Below the pieces are notes generated by a model. It was not told the DNA's origin and did not search any database. It worked only from the letters and a program-made list of their open reading frames with translations. From Rhyacichthys aspro (taxonomy: Eukaryota > Chordata > Actinopteri > Gobiiformes > Rhyacichthyidae): a stretch of 64,000 bases of DNA. Shown piece after piece: positions 61,397 through 64,000 of this stretch (position 1 is the first letter of the stretch; every line of letters begins with the position of its first letter). A program made the translations under genes and the position numbers. The stretch is from contig CM072154.1 in NCBI GenBank assembly GCA_036850595.1, positions 16,995,330 to 17,059,329 on the forward strand. The letters are read 5' to 3'.

Positions 61397-64000
61397 TAAA
61401 GTGACCAAATAGGATATTCTGTTGACCTCTACGTGTAATGCTGTTCTGAACACTATTTTTCTGTACAAGTTTTACTGTCTACTGTTCACACTGAAACAAT
61501 GTAGACTTTGTACACAGAAAGCTTTGAGACAATGCTATCTTCTGTTGCAGTTCTGTCAAACAAACAGAGAAACATTAGTGCCATGTTCCTAAATCCACTC
61601 GTGCTGAAAACCATGTTTGCTGTTAAGGCAGTGCAGTCAGGAGCCAAGCCAAGAGCACGGCCAACCTGGAGGGCTTGACCTTCAGTCCAGAGGTGGACAG
61701 GAGCGAGACATATGGCTTGGTCTGTCCATCGCCGGGACGAGCGTATACTGGGCCAGCAGACCCCTGGGTAAAGTCAAATGAATGCATGTAAACATTTAGC
61801 CCCCTGTGCACTGTGCTGTGATCCTCTGCATGGGCTTAGGTGACCCCCGTCAGCATCAATCAGAAGGAACACAATGGGAAGAGGCACACATGGGAGAATC
61901 CAGGGTCGACCACACTTTTAATAACCACCCGGATGGCATTGTGGTCCTGTTCTCCGGACCGTGGGTAAGCTGGGCACCTGCCCCCTCAGCGACAATTACG
62001 TATGAGGAACCCTCAATGCATGAGCTTTAGAGATGAGTGGATAATCTACTTGGGCGGATTTAGGACTAATCTGCCATTTCTGCTCTCCAAATCAAATCAC
62101 AATGGGATACATATAGGGCTTATGCACTGATATGATGGTTTCAAAGCACAGCCAGAAGGAGCACGATTCTCCGAATGGCCCAGGGAGTTTTATAAGGATT
62201 TGGCAGAAATAAAACATCAACAAGATGAAATGCTTTTTTTTGGTTTAGTTTAGATTGCGCAAATGGCCACCTTCTCCTAAAGTCCTGCACAGTTTGTTGA
62301 AAATTTCTTTTGTGTTTCTTACACCTTAGTGAAACTCTTTATTCGTATTACATCGAGTGAACAGAAAGAAAATAACTGTTTTGACAGCTGCAGGGAGAGC
62401 ATTACCCTATTCCTCTGCTTTCTGAGATAAGAACTATCAGCAGAGTAGAAAACGCAGAAGCTGGTCACGCCTATTTGCTGTAACCGTGCAGTTATGCTGT
62501 CATTCCCAGGTTTCAGTCTGTCACCGCAGTGAAGACACGTACCAACCCACTGAGCTAATGACAGTTTGCAAACACTAACCCATGTGCTGTTTCTGCCTGT
62601 CTGACTGTCAGCAGGAACAACACAGTGTCTGCTGTGCTATAAACACATGTAATCGTATGCACACAACCCCACAAGTGTGAGAAAACATCCACACACTGAG
62701 CACAGAATGAAGCATATCCTTCGATGCAGGCGGCTGTCAGTTTAAGTTTCAGGCTCTGACAGAGCTGGAGCCTTATTCCATCAACACTTCCCCTGTCCAC
62801 AGTACTCTTAAAATCCCATTACTTACTGCAGACCCGCTCCGGCCCGAGTCAGAGTGGCATCCCCACACAGATGTAAACACATTGATCAGACTTGTGACCC
62901 AGCAAACTGCAAGGGCACGAACAAGAAAACCTGGATCTTAAGCCCCAAACAATTATGAAGGAAATGGCAAAAAAATTGAAAAAATGAAATTAGACAAATG
63001 GTAAGATTATAAGAGGATTATATGTTACATATGAGTGATGGCAATACAAATTAAAGTAATATATTTCTGATGTTCAGTCTGAATATTTCTCTCAAATCTT
63101 GTTATAAAGACTGATGACATAGCTAGTCATTAGTCTACACTTTGTTATATTTCACGCACTCATGGGAGACCCACAAGAACCGCTACAAGCCCATCTCTGG
63201 CTGTGGACTGAGAGCCCAGTTGTCAACCAGTATGCTCTAAAATCTGCTGAAAATAGACTTCCTCTGCTGCTACACAACCACATTGAGCCAAACTGACTGC
63301 CACACGACCCCCATCCATTCGCCCCCTGAGGAGAAAGGCCCTGCCACAGAGTGTTGTTGTCTTTAGGATCTTGTTATTAGCAAGAAAGATCATTTTTACT
63401 TATTCAACTTCTCATTTATCACAGCACACGAGGGACCACCTGGCTTACATTTATGTGCTACAAAAGGACACTGAAAAACAACAAAAAAAACTTTTTGTGT
63501 TTAGATGGGTGCAATGCAGGTTAGCAAAAATGCACACAATTTTTTTTTACAACAAAATTTGCTATATTCTCACTTTGTTAGGTTTGTCCCTCGTCCCCAC
63601 CCCCCACTGCCTCCTGTGTGGAGCGTCCATGCCCCGAGTGCGCTCACTGAAGCACAGGGCCAGGCAAGAATGGAGCCTATTCAACAGCCTGCCTCCAGAT
63701 GCTCGTCCAAACAGTCCTCGAGGCTAGAGCAGGGAGCAGAGGAGGGGAGAGAACAGGAAAGGCAGATAGCAATCTGATAGCCTATCATTAACAGACAAAA
63801 TAAATTGAAGCAAAATCTCAGGCTAAACCACTGCCCTCAGTCGTGATGTTTATAGGTGATCTCCTTATTGTTTTGTCTCCTGTGGCGTTTCAAAGACCTG
63901 TTATGCTTCACAGGAGAAGGTATTTGTTGTTGAAGATAAATTATCTAATGTGTTGCATCCATTGCGATTCACTGACACTGCCCTCAATCCCCAAGTGGGG

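Larger units (their letters stand above)
40245..64000. other. 23.8-kb gene-free region upstream of fignl2
   Basis: I checked both strands for exon-like open frames with splice sites and family motifs and found none I can support. The region holds microsatellites, GACCAAGAC repeat fragments, a long hairpin at 54.38 kb and several stretches rich in TAATTA/CAATTA-type sites. Those stretches look like candidate regulatory DNA of fignl2 or of an unseen neighbour beyond 64 kb. Isolated exons of an unfamiliar gene could still have been missed. Confidence 0.55.

Noticed and set aside
1..64000. CRISPR arrays, operons, phage or plasmid systems
   Set aside because: Nothing of the kind; all genes are intron-split vertebrate genes.

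Overview
The window is nuclear DNA from a bony fish, very probably a percomorph-type teleost. The evidence is intron-split vertebrate genes with GT/AG junctions, fish-type versions of four recognisable proteins, and degraded tRNA-derived and other dispersed repeats of kinds common in teleost genomes. There is no bacterial, phage, plasmid or CRISPR content. Four protein-coding genes can be supported, and I rebuilt each one exon by exon from open frame plus splice sites.

Layout. (1) 1-2.9 kb, + strand: ptges3 (p23 co-chaperone / cytosolic prostaglandin E synthase), eight exons, 154 aa, with its promoter cut by the window edge. (2) 4.8-7.65 kb, + strand: mip (aquaporin-0, the lens fibre water channel), four exons, 263 aa. 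(3) 8.0-18.8 kb, - strand: stat6 (interleukin-4/13 signal transducer), 21 coding exons, 781 aa, plus a likely non-coding first exon about 3 kb upstream. mip and stat6 are convergent and share a 2.5-kb 3' region. (4) 18.9-25.8 kb: gene-free DNA with repeats. (5) 25.8-40.2 kb, - strand: fignl2 (fidgetin-like 2, AAA family). Almost all of its protein lies in one 2-kb exon. A short leader exon 9.8 kb upstream adds 12 residues with a fidgetin-like start, and a first non-coding exon and promoter lie near 40 kb. (6) 40.3-64 kb: gene-free DNA with simple repeats, a strong hairpin and several stretches that look like candidate conserved enhancers but cannot be proven so from one sequence.

The genes are not a pathway. 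They are neighbours because they belong to the segment matching human 12q13, where PTGES3, MIP, STAT6 and FIGNL2 all lie. I found no undescribed multi-gene system. The most interesting signals are at residue level. The FIGNL2 ATPase has lost its Walker B acids and its pore-loop aromatic. The aquaporin-0 lacks both pore-narrowing tyrosines and the Ser235 phosphosite of the mammalian protein. There are also several perfect inverted repeats in non-coding DNA.
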